From NCBI GenBank assembly GCA_937139605.1, contig CAKZQG010000007.1:62001-126000 (forward strand): 64,000 nucleotides of DNA, in the 5' to 3' direction. Under the pieces are notes generated by a model. The model did no database searches and was not told the DNA's origin. It saw only the letters and a program-made list of their open reading frames with translations. Numbering within the stretch: position 1 is the first letter of the stretch; each line of letters starts with the position of its first letter. The position numbers and the translations under genes are program-made. Positions 20,506 to 29,667 of the stretch are shown piece after piece. The DNA comes from an uncultured bacterium. GTDB taxonomy: Bacteria > DRYD01.

Positions 20506-21672
20506 TTATAAATTTTTAAGAACATAAAATTCCTTTTTTAATGATTCTGGATTAAATTCCTTTAAAATATTTAAAATTCTATCAGCCGCATTACCATCAC
20601 CATAAGGATTAATTACCTTTTTTAGTATATTTTGAAATTCGTTTGAATATAACTTAGTAATAGCATTTTTTATAGATTTATAATTTGGTTCACAATCTAT
20701 AACACTTTCAGGTTTAACTCTTCCTTTTTGCCTATCTCCTATATTTATAGTTCCTATCTTAAAAGATGGAGCTTCAATTATACCGCTAGAAGAATTCCCT
20801 ACAACGGCATCAACATACTTCATAGTTGATAAATATAAAAGCTGTCCCATATTTGTAAAAAGTACCACTTTCTCTTTGTTTTTTTCATAATATTCTTCTA
20901 TAATCTCATTTATTATCCTTCCGCTTGGATCAGCGTTTGATTTAGTAAATATTAATAAAGTATTTTCTAATTCATCCAATGCTTTTAGTAATTCCCCTAA
21001 TTGATATTCTGTTGTATCTTTTTCCAGAGTAACAGGATGAAAAGTAATAAGCAAGTTCTTTTTTTTAAACTTTTTACCTAAATATTTTTCTACTTCTTTG
21101 CGAGATAATAATTTCATATTTTTTATATTATCTATCCCCAATGCTCCAACAGTAAATACTCTATTAGGTTCTTCTCCTAATTGTATAATCCTTTGCCTAT
21201 AATATTCTAATGAAGTAAAATGAAGAAAGGATAATTTAGTAATACAATGTCTAAAAGCTTCATCAATTGCTCCAAAAGTGAATTCTCCTCCATACAAATG
21301 TGCAATAGGAATTTTTAAAATATAACTAGCAATAGCAAAAGCTAAAGTCTCAAATCTATCGCCTAATACAATTACAATATCTGGTTTTAAATTATCAAGT
21401 GCTTCACTAAAACTTATGATTCCCAAACCCATTGCTTTAGAAATACCTATAGAAGTATCGGAAGATAATAATATTTCTATTTTTTTATCTATTTTAAAAT
21501 TATCTTTTTCAATTTCTTTGTATGTTAATCCAAATTCTGGAGATAAATGCATACCTGAAGCAATTATCTGCAGTGAAAAATTTTTATCATTTTTTATTTT
21601 TTTAATCAGAGGCCTTAAAATTCCATAATCAGCTCTTGTACTTGTAAAAAAACATATCTTCTTTTTATACAT
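20506..21672 (-). CDS. legG: Hydrolysing UDP/GDP-sugar 2-epimerase of nonulosonate synthesis (LegG/NeuC)
   Basis: This 388-residue enzyme has the NeuC signature at its start, CFFTSTRADYGILRPLIKKI (FVTGTRADYGLL type). It also has VLGDRFETLAFAIAS, HLYGGEFTFGAIDEAFRH, and GNSSSGIIEAPSFKIGTINIGDRQKGR near the C-terminus. These are the conserved catalytic and nucleotide-binding regions. The reaction hydrolyses the nucleotide and inverts C2, giving a ManNAc-type sugar for LegI. In this operon the substrate should be a 2,4-diacetamido-2,4,6-trideoxy sugar linked to GDP or UDP. It follows legI by 9 bases. It is normal in length. Plain NeuC for sialic acid is possible, but LegB and PtmE favour legionaminic acid. 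Confidence 0.9.
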   Translation of the reverse strand: MYKKKICFFTSTRADYGILRPLIKKIKNDKNFSLQIIASGMHLSPEFGLTYKEIEKDNFKIDKKIEILLSSDTSIGISKAMGLGIISFSEALDNLKPDIVIVLGDRFETLAFAIASYILKIPIAHLYGGEFTFGAIDEAFRHCITKLSFLHFTSLEYYRQRIIQLGEEPNRVFTVGALGIDNIKNMKLLSRKEVEKYLGKKFKKKNLLITFHPVTLEKDTTEYQLGELLKALDELENTLLIFTKSNADPSGRIINEIIEEYYEKNKEKVVLFTNMGQLLYLSTMKYVDAVVGNSSSGIIEAPSFKIGTINIGDRQKGRVKPESVIDCEPNYKSIKNAITKLYSNEFQNILKKVINPYGDGNAADRILNILKEFNPESLKKEFYVLKNL

Positions 21673-21681
21673 ATTTTGAAA

Positions 21682-22695
21682 TTAAAAATAAATTATTTCA
21701 TCCTGTTTAAAATCAAAAGGTGATTTTAAACCTATTATTTCTTTTAATTTCATTGGTGAAATTCCTTTTTTCCCTGTTCTTTTAACAGTTAAATTTTCTT
21801 CTGTAAACTTTTCTCCTTTTTTGATATCTTTTTTAGCTACAATATATTTTCTAGTTATTGGTATATTTTTTGTTTCTGAAAATGAAGGTTTCTTAATTCC
21901 ATCTCCAAGTGCTTTTTCTATATTTCTTATAGCTAATACCATCATTTTGAATTCAATGGGGTTTAAACTAGCTTTATGATCAGGCCCGATCATATTTTTA
22001 TCTAGAGTAAAATGTTTTTCTATAACCTCTGCTCCTAAAGCTACGGCAGCTATTGGTACTTCTATCCCCAAAGTATGATCAGAATATCCTACTCTAATTT
22101 TAAAAGCTTCTTTTATAGTTAACATTGCTTTTAAATTAACATCTTCTATAGGAGTAGGGTAGTCAGTATTACAATGCAAAACGATAATATTTTCCCTTTT
22201 AGAACCATTTTGAAATAAAACATCTAAAGCATCCTCTATTTCTCCTAAAGTTGCCATACCTGTTGAAATTATAATCTTCTTATTTAGTTTTCCTATTTTT
22301 TCTAAATATGGTAAATTAGTTATTTCTCCACTTGGAACTTTAAATATCTCCAAACCAATTTTATCTAAAAACTCTATGCTTTCCAAATCAAAAGGAGAAG
22401 CTAGAAATTTTATTCCTAATTCCTCGCAATATTCTTTTAATTTTACAAAATTATCAAAAGATAATTCCAACTTTTTTAACATTTGAAATTGATTTTCAAA
22501 ATCATCAGTATAATTCAATTGATACTCAGCTTTTATAGCGTATTTTGAAACAAAGTTTTCAGTTTTAAATACTTGAAATTTTATAGCATCAGCTCCTACT
22601 TCCTTAGCAACTTCTATCATTTTTAAAGCAGTATCAAAATCCCCATTATGATTAACCCCAGCTTCAGCAATTATAAATACTTTATTATCTAGCAT
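21682..22695 (-). CDS. legI: N,N'-diacetyllegionaminate synthase (NeuB family)
   Basis: This 337-residue PEP-condensing enzyme starts with VFIIAEAGVNHNGD, the NeuB family signature. It continues with DAIKFQVFKTENF, STGMATLGEIEDAL and LHCNTDYPTPIEDVNLKAM (barrel residues for PEP and sugar). GYSDHTLG and VIEKHFTLD follow. The C-terminal 60 residues form the SAF (antifreeze-like) domain: RKYIVAKKDIKKGEKFTEENLTVKRTG. It joins PEP with the 6-carbon sugar to make the 9-carbon nonulosonate. LHCNTDYPTP resembles LegI and PseI more than plain NeuB. It starts 9 bases after legB ends, in the middle of the operon. Confidence 0.93.
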   Translation of the reverse strand: MLDNKVFIIAEAGVNHNGDFDTALKMIEVAKEVGADAIKFQVFKTENFVSKYAIKAEYQLNYTDDFENQFQMLKKLELSFDNFVKLKEYCEELGIKFLASPFDLESIEFLDKIGLEIFKVPSGEITNLPYLEKIGKLNKKIIISTGMATLGEIEDALDVLFQNGSKRENIIVLHCNTDYPTPIEDVNLKAMLTIKEAFKIRVGYSDHTLGIEVPIAAVALGAEVIEKHFTLDKNMIGPDHKASLNPIEFKMMVLAIRNIEKALGDGIKKPSFSETKNIPITRKYIVAKKDIKKGEKFTEENLTVKRTGKKGISPMKLKEIIGLKSPFDFKQDEIIYF

Positions 22696-22703
22696 AACAT
22701 TTT

Positions 22704-23696
22704 TTAAATATTATATAATTCTATTTTATAAAATTCCTTTTTTTTCTTTATATCTTTTTTAAAATAATCAATTGTAATATCTAAACCTTCATCTAAAGAA
22801 GTAAAATTAAAATTTCCTAATATATTTAGGAGTTTCTTATTAGCACCTAACAGTTTATCCACTTCACTACTTAAAGGTCTTAATCTAATTTCATCTACTT
22901 CTATTACTGGTTCATAATTCATTTTTAAAGCTATTTTATTTATCAAATCCTTAATTACAATAGCATTAGAAGTAGCAATATTAATTTCATTTCCAATTAT
23001 ATTTTCATATTCCATTAATTTAATTAAAATTTTCGCAGTATCTTTAACAAAAACAAAATCTCTACTCGAATAAATATTTCCAATCTTAATCTTTTTAAAA
23101 TTACATATAATTTGAGATATAATAGTAGGAATAATAGCTCTAAGAGATTGTCTAGGACCATAATTATTAAAAGGTCTTACAATTATAATTGGCAATGAAT
23201 AAGTATAATAATAACTTAAAGCTAATAAATCAGCACTGGCTTTAGAAGCAGCATAAGGGGATTGTGGTTTTTTAGGATGACTTTCATCCATAGGAATATA
23301 TTGAGCACTTCCATATACCTCAGAAGTAGAAATAATAAAAACTTTCTTTACTTTAAACTCTCTTGATAATTCCAAAACATTAAAAGTCCCCCCCACATTT
23401 ATATCTAAGAAAGATTGAGGAGCAATATAACTATAAGGAATACTTATTAAAGCAGCTAAGTGATAAACAACATCAACTCCTTTAAAAGCTTCTTTTAAAG
23501 TACTTTTATCTCTTACATCCCCTAAATAAATACTTAAATTACTTTTAAATTTATCTACTAAAAACTCTAAATTCCCCCATCTATTTAAGGAATTGTATCT
23601 AACAAAAGCATTAACCCTATATTTTTGTTTTAGTAATTCCTCTACTAAATGACTCCCAATAAATCCACCTGCACCTGTAACTAAAATTTTTTTCAT
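22704..23696 (-). CDS. legB: NAD-dependent sugar 4,6-dehydratase (LegB-like)
   Basis: This 330-residue extended short-chain dehydrogenase starts with VTGAGGFIGSHLVEELL. It has the Ser/Tyr/Lys active site: STSEVYGS and PYAASKASADLLA. VRPFNNYGPRQSLRAIIP matches the dehydratase subgroup. LegB converts the GDP/UDP-GlcNAc precursor to the 4-keto-6-deoxy sugar, the first committed step here. It is the first gene of the nonulosonate operon and reads away from a 227-base intergenic stretch shared with asparagine-synthase-like gene 23924. The promoter should lie in that stretch, though AT richness hides it. A plain UDP-sugar epimerase is the alternative. Confidence 0.88.
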   Translation of the reverse strand: MKKILVTGAGGFIGSHLVEELLKQKYRVNAFVRYNSLNRWGNLEFLVDKFKSNLSIYLGDVRDKSTLKEAFKGVDVVYHLAALISIPYSYIAPQSFLDINVGGTFNVLELSREFKVKKVFIISTSEVYGSAQYIPMDESHPKKPQSPYAASKASADLLALSYYYTYSLPIIIVRPFNNYGPRQSLRAIIPTIISQIICNFKKIKIGNIYSSRDFVFVKDTAKILIKLMEYENIIGNEINIATSNAIVIKDLINKIALKMNYEPVIEVDEIRLRPLSSEVDKLLGANKKLLNILGNFNFTSLDEGLDITIDYFKKDIKKKKEFYKIELYNI

Positions 23697-23923
23697 AATT
23701 CAAAAACTCTTAAAATAAGTATAAAAAATATTTTTACATATCTCTTATTTATATATTCAAAAAAAACTCCATCTTCCCCTTGTAAATAATTATTATCAAA
23801 TAAAAATTAACTTAATTAACTATTAAATTTATATTTTAAATAAACAGGAATAAATATAAAAAAATGAAATAATTAAATAAAAAGAAAAATATGAAAAAAA
23901 TAAAAATATAATTCATTTAAAAA
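23697..23923. promoter_or_regulatory. Divergent promoter region of legB operon and asnB-like gene
   Basis: This 227-base gap separates two genes that read outward, legB (minus) and an asparagine-synthase-like gene (plus). Promoters for both must lie here. Base composition is close to all A and T, so many TATAAT-like stretches occur and none can be chosen with confidence. No strong inverted repeat stands out. Confidence 0.45.
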
Positions 23924-25858
23924 ATGTGCGGGATAGCAGGAATAATTTCTCAAAATATTAATAAAGATAAAGTTAAAGAAATAGCTAACCTTTTATCTCA
24001 TAGAGGTCCAGATGACAAAGGATTCTTATTTTTACTACACAATAACAGCATAATAAAAACCAAAAACTTAGACAACTTTGATAACTCCAAATTAGCCTTA
24101 ATCCATAGAAGATTATCTATTATTGATCTAACGGAAAGTGGCTGGCAACCTATGAGTGATGAAACCAACTCCTTTTTTATTGTATTTAACGGAGAAATAT
24201 ATAATTACTTAGAAATTAAAAAAGAATTAGAAACTAAAGGCTATACATTCTTTAGTAAATCTGATACAGAAGTACTACTAAAGTGTTATATAGAATATAA
24301 AGAAAACTGTTTAAATAAATTAATAGGGATGTTTGCTTTCGCTATATTAGATATAAAAAACAATGAACTATTTTTAGCAAGAGATTTCTTTGGAATAAAA
24401 CCGTTATATTACATTTATAAACCTAATTTATTTTCATTTTCCTCTGAAATACGCCCATTATTAACATTACTAAATACAAAAAAAATAAATAAACAACAAC
24501 TTTACGAATATTTAGCTAATAACTTAACAGATTATCATTACAACACCCTAATAAAAGATATAAATCAATTAGAAAGCGGATCATTCTTAAAAGTTAATTT
24601 CACAGATTTAAATAACATAAAAATAATAAAACAAAAATACTATACCCCAAAAATTGAGGAATTAAAAGACATAACATTTCAAGAAGCCAAAAACAAAATA
24701 AGAGAACTATTTTTTAAAAATATAGAATTACATTTAAGAAGTGATGTACCAATCGGAACCTGCCTATCAGGAGGAATAGATTCCTCATCCATTGTTAGCA
24801 CTATAAAATATCTATACCCCAATGTAGAATTACATACTTTTAGTTTTGTAGTAGATAATTTTGAATTATCAGAAGAAAAGTATATAGACATAGTGGTAAA
24901 AGAAAAAAATCTAATAGGCCATAAAGTAAGAGTAAAAGATGAAGAACTAATAAGCGATATAGACGATTTAATCATATCTCAAGAAATCCCCTTTGGAAGC
25001 ACAAGCATATATGCTCAATATAGGGTATTTAAGTTAATAAAAGAAAATAATATAAAAGTTGTATTAGATGGTCAAGGAGCAGACGAAATATTAGCAGGCT
25101 ATGATGGATACTCTTATCTATATATCTTAGAACTAATAAAGAAAAACAAGTTATTCCAAGCCTTTAATTTTGCATACAATCTCAGTAAAAATCCAACCAA
25201 AAAAAATATGTTCAAATTGGCATTAAAATTAATAAAAAGAAAACTCCTATTCTTTTTATATCTTAAAAATAATAAAAATAATAAAAACAATTTAAATTTA
25301 ATCCCCCCTTATCTTAATAAAGAATATTTTAAAAATATTTCTTTTGATTATTTAAATTATTTTATTCATCATAGAAATGATAACATATATGATTTGGTAA
25401 GGTCAGAATTAAAAAATACGTTATTTATAACAAGCTTACCAAATTTATTAAGATATGAAGATAGAAATTCAATGAGATTTAGTATAGAAAGTAGAGTCCC
25501 ATTTTTAACTCCCGAATTTACAGAATTTATCTTAAGCTTACCAATAAATTATATAATAAGTTCAAATGGAGTAACAAAATACATATTTAGAGAAGCCCTA
25601 AAGGGAATAACTCCTGATAAAATCCTAGAAAGAAAAGATAAAATAGGATTCACCCCCCCTGAAAAACGTTGGCTTTTTCATATGAAAAACTACATAACCA
25701 ATTTACTACAAACTTCTAATCTCCCATTTTTTAACTATTCATACATAAAAGAACACTATATTAAAAACTTAGAAAACTTGGATACTTTAGATTTCACTTT
25801 ATGGAGAATAATAAATACAATTAAATGGATTGAATTATTTAACTTACAAATAGATTAA
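23924..25858 (+). CDS. asnB: Asparagine synthase (glutamine-hydrolysing) family protein
   Basis: This 644-residue enzyme has an N-terminal class II glutamine amidotransferase with nucleophile Cys2 (MCGIAGII) and SHRGPDDKGF. GEIYNY and SDTEVLL follow. The synthase half has the ATP pyrophosphatase loop LSGGIDSSSI near residue 283 and VLDGQGADEILAGYDGY. All essential residues are seen. In surface-glycan loci such proteins usually amidate a uronic acid or another carboxylate on the glycan, so it need not make free asparagine. A second related gene occurs at 37269-39320. It is on the plus strand, opposite to the flanking operons, with a glycosyltransferase downstream. Confidence 0.88.
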   Translation: MCGIAGIISQNINKDKVKEIANLLSHRGPDDKGFLFLLHNNSIIKTKNLDNFDNSKLALIHRRLSIIDLTESGWQPMSDETNSFFIVFNGEIYNYLEIKKELETKGYTFFSKSDTEVLLKCYIEYKENCLNKLIGMFAFAILDIKNNELFLARDFFGIKPLYYIYKPNLFSFSSEIRPLLTLLNTKKINKQQLYEYLANNLTDYHYNTLIKDINQLESGSFLKVNFTDLNNIKIIKQKYYTPKIEELKDITFQEAKNKIRELFFKNIELHLRSDVPIGTCLSGGIDSSSIVSTIKYLYPNVELHTFSFVVDNFELSEEKYIDIVVKEKNLIGHKVRVKDEELISDIDDLIISQEIPFGSTSIYAQYRVFKLIKENNIKVVLDGQGADEILAGYDGYSYLYILELIKKNKLFQAFNFAYNLSKNPTKKNMFKLALKLIKRKLLFFLYLKNNKNNKNNLNLIPPYLNKEYFKNISFDYLNYFIHHRNDNIYDLVRSELKNTLFITSLPNLLRYEDRNSMRFSIESRVPFLTPEFTEFILSLPINYIISSNGVTKYIFREALKGITPDKILERKDKIGFTPPEKRWLFHMKNYITNLLQTSNLPFFNYSYIKEHYIKNLENLDTLDFTLWRIINTIKWIELFNLQID

Positions 25859-25881
25859 TAAAAGATAAATTAATAAAAAAT

Positions 25882-27084
25882 ATGAAAAAAATATTAATTA
25901 CTTCATTAAGTGATATTTCTAAAGATTCGAGAGTATTAAAACAAGTTAAAACATTATTAAATAACAACTACTTTGTAATAACAGCTGCCTTTCAAAATTT
26001 AAATCTAAATTCCACGAATCATATTCATATCCAACTTACAAATAAACATAAACTTAAATTTATATTCTTGTCTTTAAATAGATTTTATAAACTAACTGAA
26101 GATTTAATTTCTATTTTAAACCTAAATACTCTAAAAGAAATTATTAATCCATATATATTAGATATGAAAAACAAATTAAAATCAATTGATTTTGATTTAA
26201 TTATATCAAATGATTTACTAACTCTACCTGCTATTATTCATTTATCTAATAACAAGAAACCAATTATCTTAGATCTACATGAATATTTTCCTGAAGAATA
26301 TACTGATAATAAAACTTGGGTTTTATTTTATAAAAACTTTTACTTACATTTATTAAAAAAATATCAAAATAAATTAAATCAAATTAATTTAATAACAGTA
26401 AATGAAAGCATAGCTAAATTATATCGAGAAAATTTTAATATAAATAAATTTAATATAATAAGAAACATTCCATATTATCATAATCTATCCCCAAGGGTAA
26501 TAGAAGATAATTTAATAAAGCTAGTTCATGTTGGAGGAGCTTCAAAAAGTAGAAAATTAGAGAATATGATTTTAGCTTTTAAATACATTAAATCTAACCT
26601 TAATTTTTTAGTAGATTTCTATTTAGTAACAAATGACAAAGATTCCCAAAATTATTTAGAATATTTAAAAAATTTAGCACAAAATGAAATAAATAATCCT
26701 AATATAAAAATCAATTTTCTAAAACCAATTAATCAAGATGATTTAATAAATAAATTAAACGAATATGACATAGGATTATCATATATGTACCCTTCAAATA
26801 TTAACAATTTATATTGCTTACCTAATAAATTATTTCAGTATATGCAAGCGAGATTAGCAATATTAGCAAGCCCCAACCCAGAAATGGCTAAAATAGTTAA
26901 TGAATATAATTTAGGATTAGTTTCTAAAAACTACGAACCACAAGAATTAGCTAAATCCCTACAATTATTTAATAAACAAAACATTATGTTATTTAAACAA
27001 AATTCTGATAAAGCTTCTAAATTACTCAACTTCGAAAACGAATCCAAAATACTACTTAATCTAATTAATTCCTTATTAAACTAA
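25882..27084 (+). CDS. Glycosyltransferase, GT4-like
   Basis: This 400-residue protein starts with KKILITSLSDISKDSRVLKQV, the N-terminal pattern of GT4 transferases (D-x-R-V-x-x-x). The donor-binding half has LVHVGGASKSRKLENMILAF, DIGLSYMYPS, and a C-terminal NKLFQYMQARLAILASPNPEM. These correspond to the E-x7-E region, although the usual acidic residue is weak. It follows the asparagine-synthase-like gene by 23 bases and is likely cotranscribed with it. The linkage and sugar cannot be read. No membrane segment is seen, so the enzyme is cytosolic or peripheral. Confidence 0.8.
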   Translation: MKKILITSLSDISKDSRVLKQVKTLLNNNYFVITAAFQNLNLNSTNHIHIQLTNKHKLKFIFLSLNRFYKLTEDLISILNLNTLKEIINPYILDMKNKLKSIDFDLIISNDLLTLPAIIHLSNNKKPIILDLHEYFPEEYTDNKTWVLFYKNFYLHLLKKYQNKLNQINLITVNESIAKLYRENFNINKFNIIRNIPYYHNLSPRVIEDNLIKLVHVGGASKSRKLENMILAFKYIKSNLNFLVDFYLVTNDKDSQNYLEYLKNLAQNEINNPNIKINFLKPINQDDLINKLNEYDIGLSYMYPSNINNLYCLPNKLFQYMQARLAILASPNPEMAKIVNEYNLGLVSKNYEPQELAKSLQLFNKQNIMLFKQNSDKASKLLNFENESKILLNLINSLLN

Positions 27085-27099
27085 TCATTATTTATTTTG

Positions 27100-28416
27100 C
27101 TAAAAATCATTAATTTTAATATTGTTTTTATTTAAAATTAATTTTAAATATTCTTTAGCAAAATTGGAAGAAAAATATTTTTTAGCAAAATTAAAACCAT
27201 TCTCTGCTATTTTTTTTAATAAGTGCTTATTTTCTAATAAAAATTTTAACTTATCATAGATTTCCCAGTAATTAGTAAAAACCCACGGAATTTTATCAAA
27301 ATCATTAATATCTATTTTTATATCATTTGGATCGATTAATTCATTAGCATCCTGCAGATAAAGACTAATATATTCTTTAAAATTAGTAGATTGCAAAACT
27401 ACACAATAGTTAGCTAACGCTTCTATTCCAAAAGTCCCAGGCGCTTTAGAATAAAATTGATTCAAAATAATATGAGCTCTTGCTAAATTATCCAGCACTT
27501 CCTGATTAGTTTTATTAATTAACTCAATATATTCAAATTGATAACCTTCTAATTTTAGTCTTTTTATAGCAGCTCTTACCAAAGGAGTCCCCTTAAACAA
27601 AGGAGAAGAAGGAGCATGCAAAATCGCTATTTTCTCTAAATCATTAAATTTCTTAGCATTCTTACAAAACTTTTCAATAGGGTAATAATAAAATGGCATA
27701 AACTGCTTTATTTGGATATAACTCAATTGATCTAATGGATGATTAAATATTATATCTGAATATTTTGAAACGCATTCTGCTAACAGTTTTTTCTCTTTAT
27801 CATAATGATCAGAATGAAAATAATCACTGTAATAATTAACGAACCCATCTAAATCATTTTCTTCTAAATATTTTTTAGTTAGCTTAATTGATCTAATATC
27901 ATCTCCACAAAAGAACCATATAATTTTTTTTCCTTTAGATTTTATAAAATTTAGCTCATACTCTATATGTTTATTCTTTAATAACCCTATGTCATTACCG
28001 TTAAAAACGAAACCATTTAACCATATAAAAAAAAATGTATCTGCTACATTCAATAAATAGCCCAATAAAAATGCCCCGTAAAAATATATAAAAATATAAT
28101 CATTTTTTTTCTCTACTTCTCTTAACTTTATATCATACTCATTTTTAGGATAAAATTTATTAGGATATAAACAAACACTAATAGAATTAGGAATAATTTT
28201 AGATAAATAGTACAAAACATTTGCAATTTCACTAACCCCAATAACAAATACAGGTCTATCCTTATTTATTTTTTCTTCTATTTTTTTATAAAAAATTCTT
28301 TTAAAAATAGGAAAATATTTAAATAAATAATATGAAAAATTTAAAATAAAAACCCTTAACCAAAAAAGTATTTTAGTAGATATTAGTACTATTTTAAAAT
28401 TTAATTCTATTCTCAT
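27100..28416 (-). CDS. Glycosyltransferase-like protein (GT-B)
   Basis: This 438-residue protein has a hydrophobic N-terminal segment (about 8-35), possibly a membrane anchor or re-entrant helix. The C-terminal half has LAILHAPSSPLFKGTPLVRAAIKRL, then HIILNQFYSKAPGTFGIEALANYCVVLQS. These resemble the donor-binding half of GT-B enzymes (E-A at GIEALA). It converges with the plus-strand glycosyltransferase, with 15 bases between stops. It reads from an AT-rich region of about 190 bases containing a short ATTCTAC...GTAGAAT inverted repeat. The substrate is unknown. Confidence 0.7.
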   Translation of the reverse strand: MRIELNFKIVLISTKILFWLRVFILNFSYYLFKYFPIFKRIFYKKIEEKINKDRPVFVIGVSEIANVLYYLSKIIPNSISVCLYPNKFYPKNEYDIKLREVEKKNDYIFIYFYGAFLLGYLLNVADTFFFIWLNGFVFNGNDIGLLKNKHIEYELNFIKSKGKKIIWFFCGDDIRSIKLTKKYLEENDLDGFVNYYSDYFHSDHYDKEKKLLAECVSKYSDIIFNHPLDQLSYIQIKQFMPFYYYPIEKFCKNAKKFNDLEKIAILHAPSSPLFKGTPLVRAAIKRLKLEGYQFEYIELINKTNQEVLDNLARAHIILNQFYSKAPGTFGIEALANYCVVLQSTNFKEYISLYLQDANELIDPNDIKIDINDFDKIPWVFTNYWEIYDKLKFLLENKHLLKKIAENGFNFAKKYFSSNFAKEYLKLILNKNNIKINDF

Positions 28417-28531
28417 TTTTATTAGATCTATTTTGATATAACAATGTATTAATTATATTACTATTTCTTTTCTTCTATTTTTTAATTTTTCCTTTAAAAT
28501 ATTCCTTATCATATAAAAACATTTAAAAACA

Positions 28532-28567
28532 TTCTACCTATACTATAAAAAAAATTAAAGTAGAATA
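28532..28567 (-). other. Short inverted repeat in gene gap
   Basis: ATTCTAC and GTAGAAT, 7 bases each, are separated by about 21 AT-rich bases within the 186-base gap 28417-28602. It could be a weak terminator or operator for the gene starting at 28416. In DNA this AT-rich it may be chance. Confidence 0.2.
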
Positions 28568-28602
28568 ATAAAATTAAAAATAATTAATACAGAAAATAAC
28601 AA

Positions 28603-29664
28603 TCATTTAACTTTCATTCCATTCATCATAATGAAATTTATTTCAATTTTATCAAAAATCCCTTTATTATAAGGATCCCAATATTTAGAGTATTGTAAAA
28701 AAATAGTATCATTTGTGATATTAAATATAATTTCTAGTAATTTAGTATTTAAGAGATTATAGTGCTTACTTGATAAATAATTATGTCCTCCAAATATACT
28801 CCATTTATTTTTATAGTCATAATAAGGTAACTTAAACTTTAACCCATTTATCCCCTTAAAAAATAATCTCCTATAATTCTCCTCTTGACAAAAAATAGTA
28901 AGATCGTACAAACCTAATAATGAAAAAATAAAACTATCTAATATATGAACTGGTGGTAATATTGGATATTCCTCATATAAATAGTAACCATTCTCTATAT
29001 ACCTAACTCCTAAAGGAACATCAAATTCAAAAATTTTAGTAGCTTTTTTAGCTATTTTTAATGAATCTTCATTACCAAATATAAAATAATCTCTAACTAA
29101 TACACTAATAATTAAACCTTGAGACATAGCAGAAAACTAAGGAGCCTTTAAAACACCCTTACCCTCTATCCAATCAAAATCAAAAACCCACACTAATCCC
29201 CTATCACCTAAATCTAAATACCTATTTTTTATATACCCAATCTGATCTTTATAATACCTTAAAAATTTTGCTTGTTTAGATTTCAAATATTTTTGTAAAT
29301 AATACAAAGCAACAGTAGCTACATGCGTAGGAGTAATCCTTTTTCCAATAACCTCTCCATAATCAAATAAAACAAATCCATACTTATCAAACTCTATATT
29401 TCTATTTTCAAATATGTTTTCTAAGTCCCAATACCAGTACTCTAAAAAACTACTGGTACTCTCTATTTTAATAATCTTTTCTGGTAATAAATCAGCACTA
29501 TAAAGTTTAACAAATTTTATCAAGAACCTACCAAAAGGAAAAACAAAAATTAAAAAAGCTAAAATATTCTTAAAAATAATAAATAAGATAAAAGAAACTA
29601 AAAACCATATAAATAATTTATCAAAAGTCTCTTTACAAAACTTTTTAAAAATTTTTAAATACAT
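28603..29664 (-). pseudogene. D-glucuronyl C5-epimerase-like protein interrupted by in-frame TAG
   Basis: Two frames, 29137-29664 (175 residues) and 28603-29127 (174 residues), are in the same reading frame and separated only by TAG at 29137-29139 and three codons. Joined they read KAP-stop-FSAMSQGLIISVLVRDY. The uronyl C5-epimerase C-terminal family has PW-x-SAMAQG-xx-SVLLRAY here, so the TAG stands exactly where Trp (TGG) is expected. This is a one-base G to A change on the coding strand. The N-terminus has a membrane segment (about 18-40), and the C-terminus keeps KHYNLLNTKLLEIIFNITND...YSKYWDPY, the (alpha/alpha)6 ending. The gene encodes an enzyme flipping D-uronates to L-form in polymers. 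It may be dead, read through, or a sequence error. Confidence 0.8.
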
Positions 29665-29667
29665 TCA

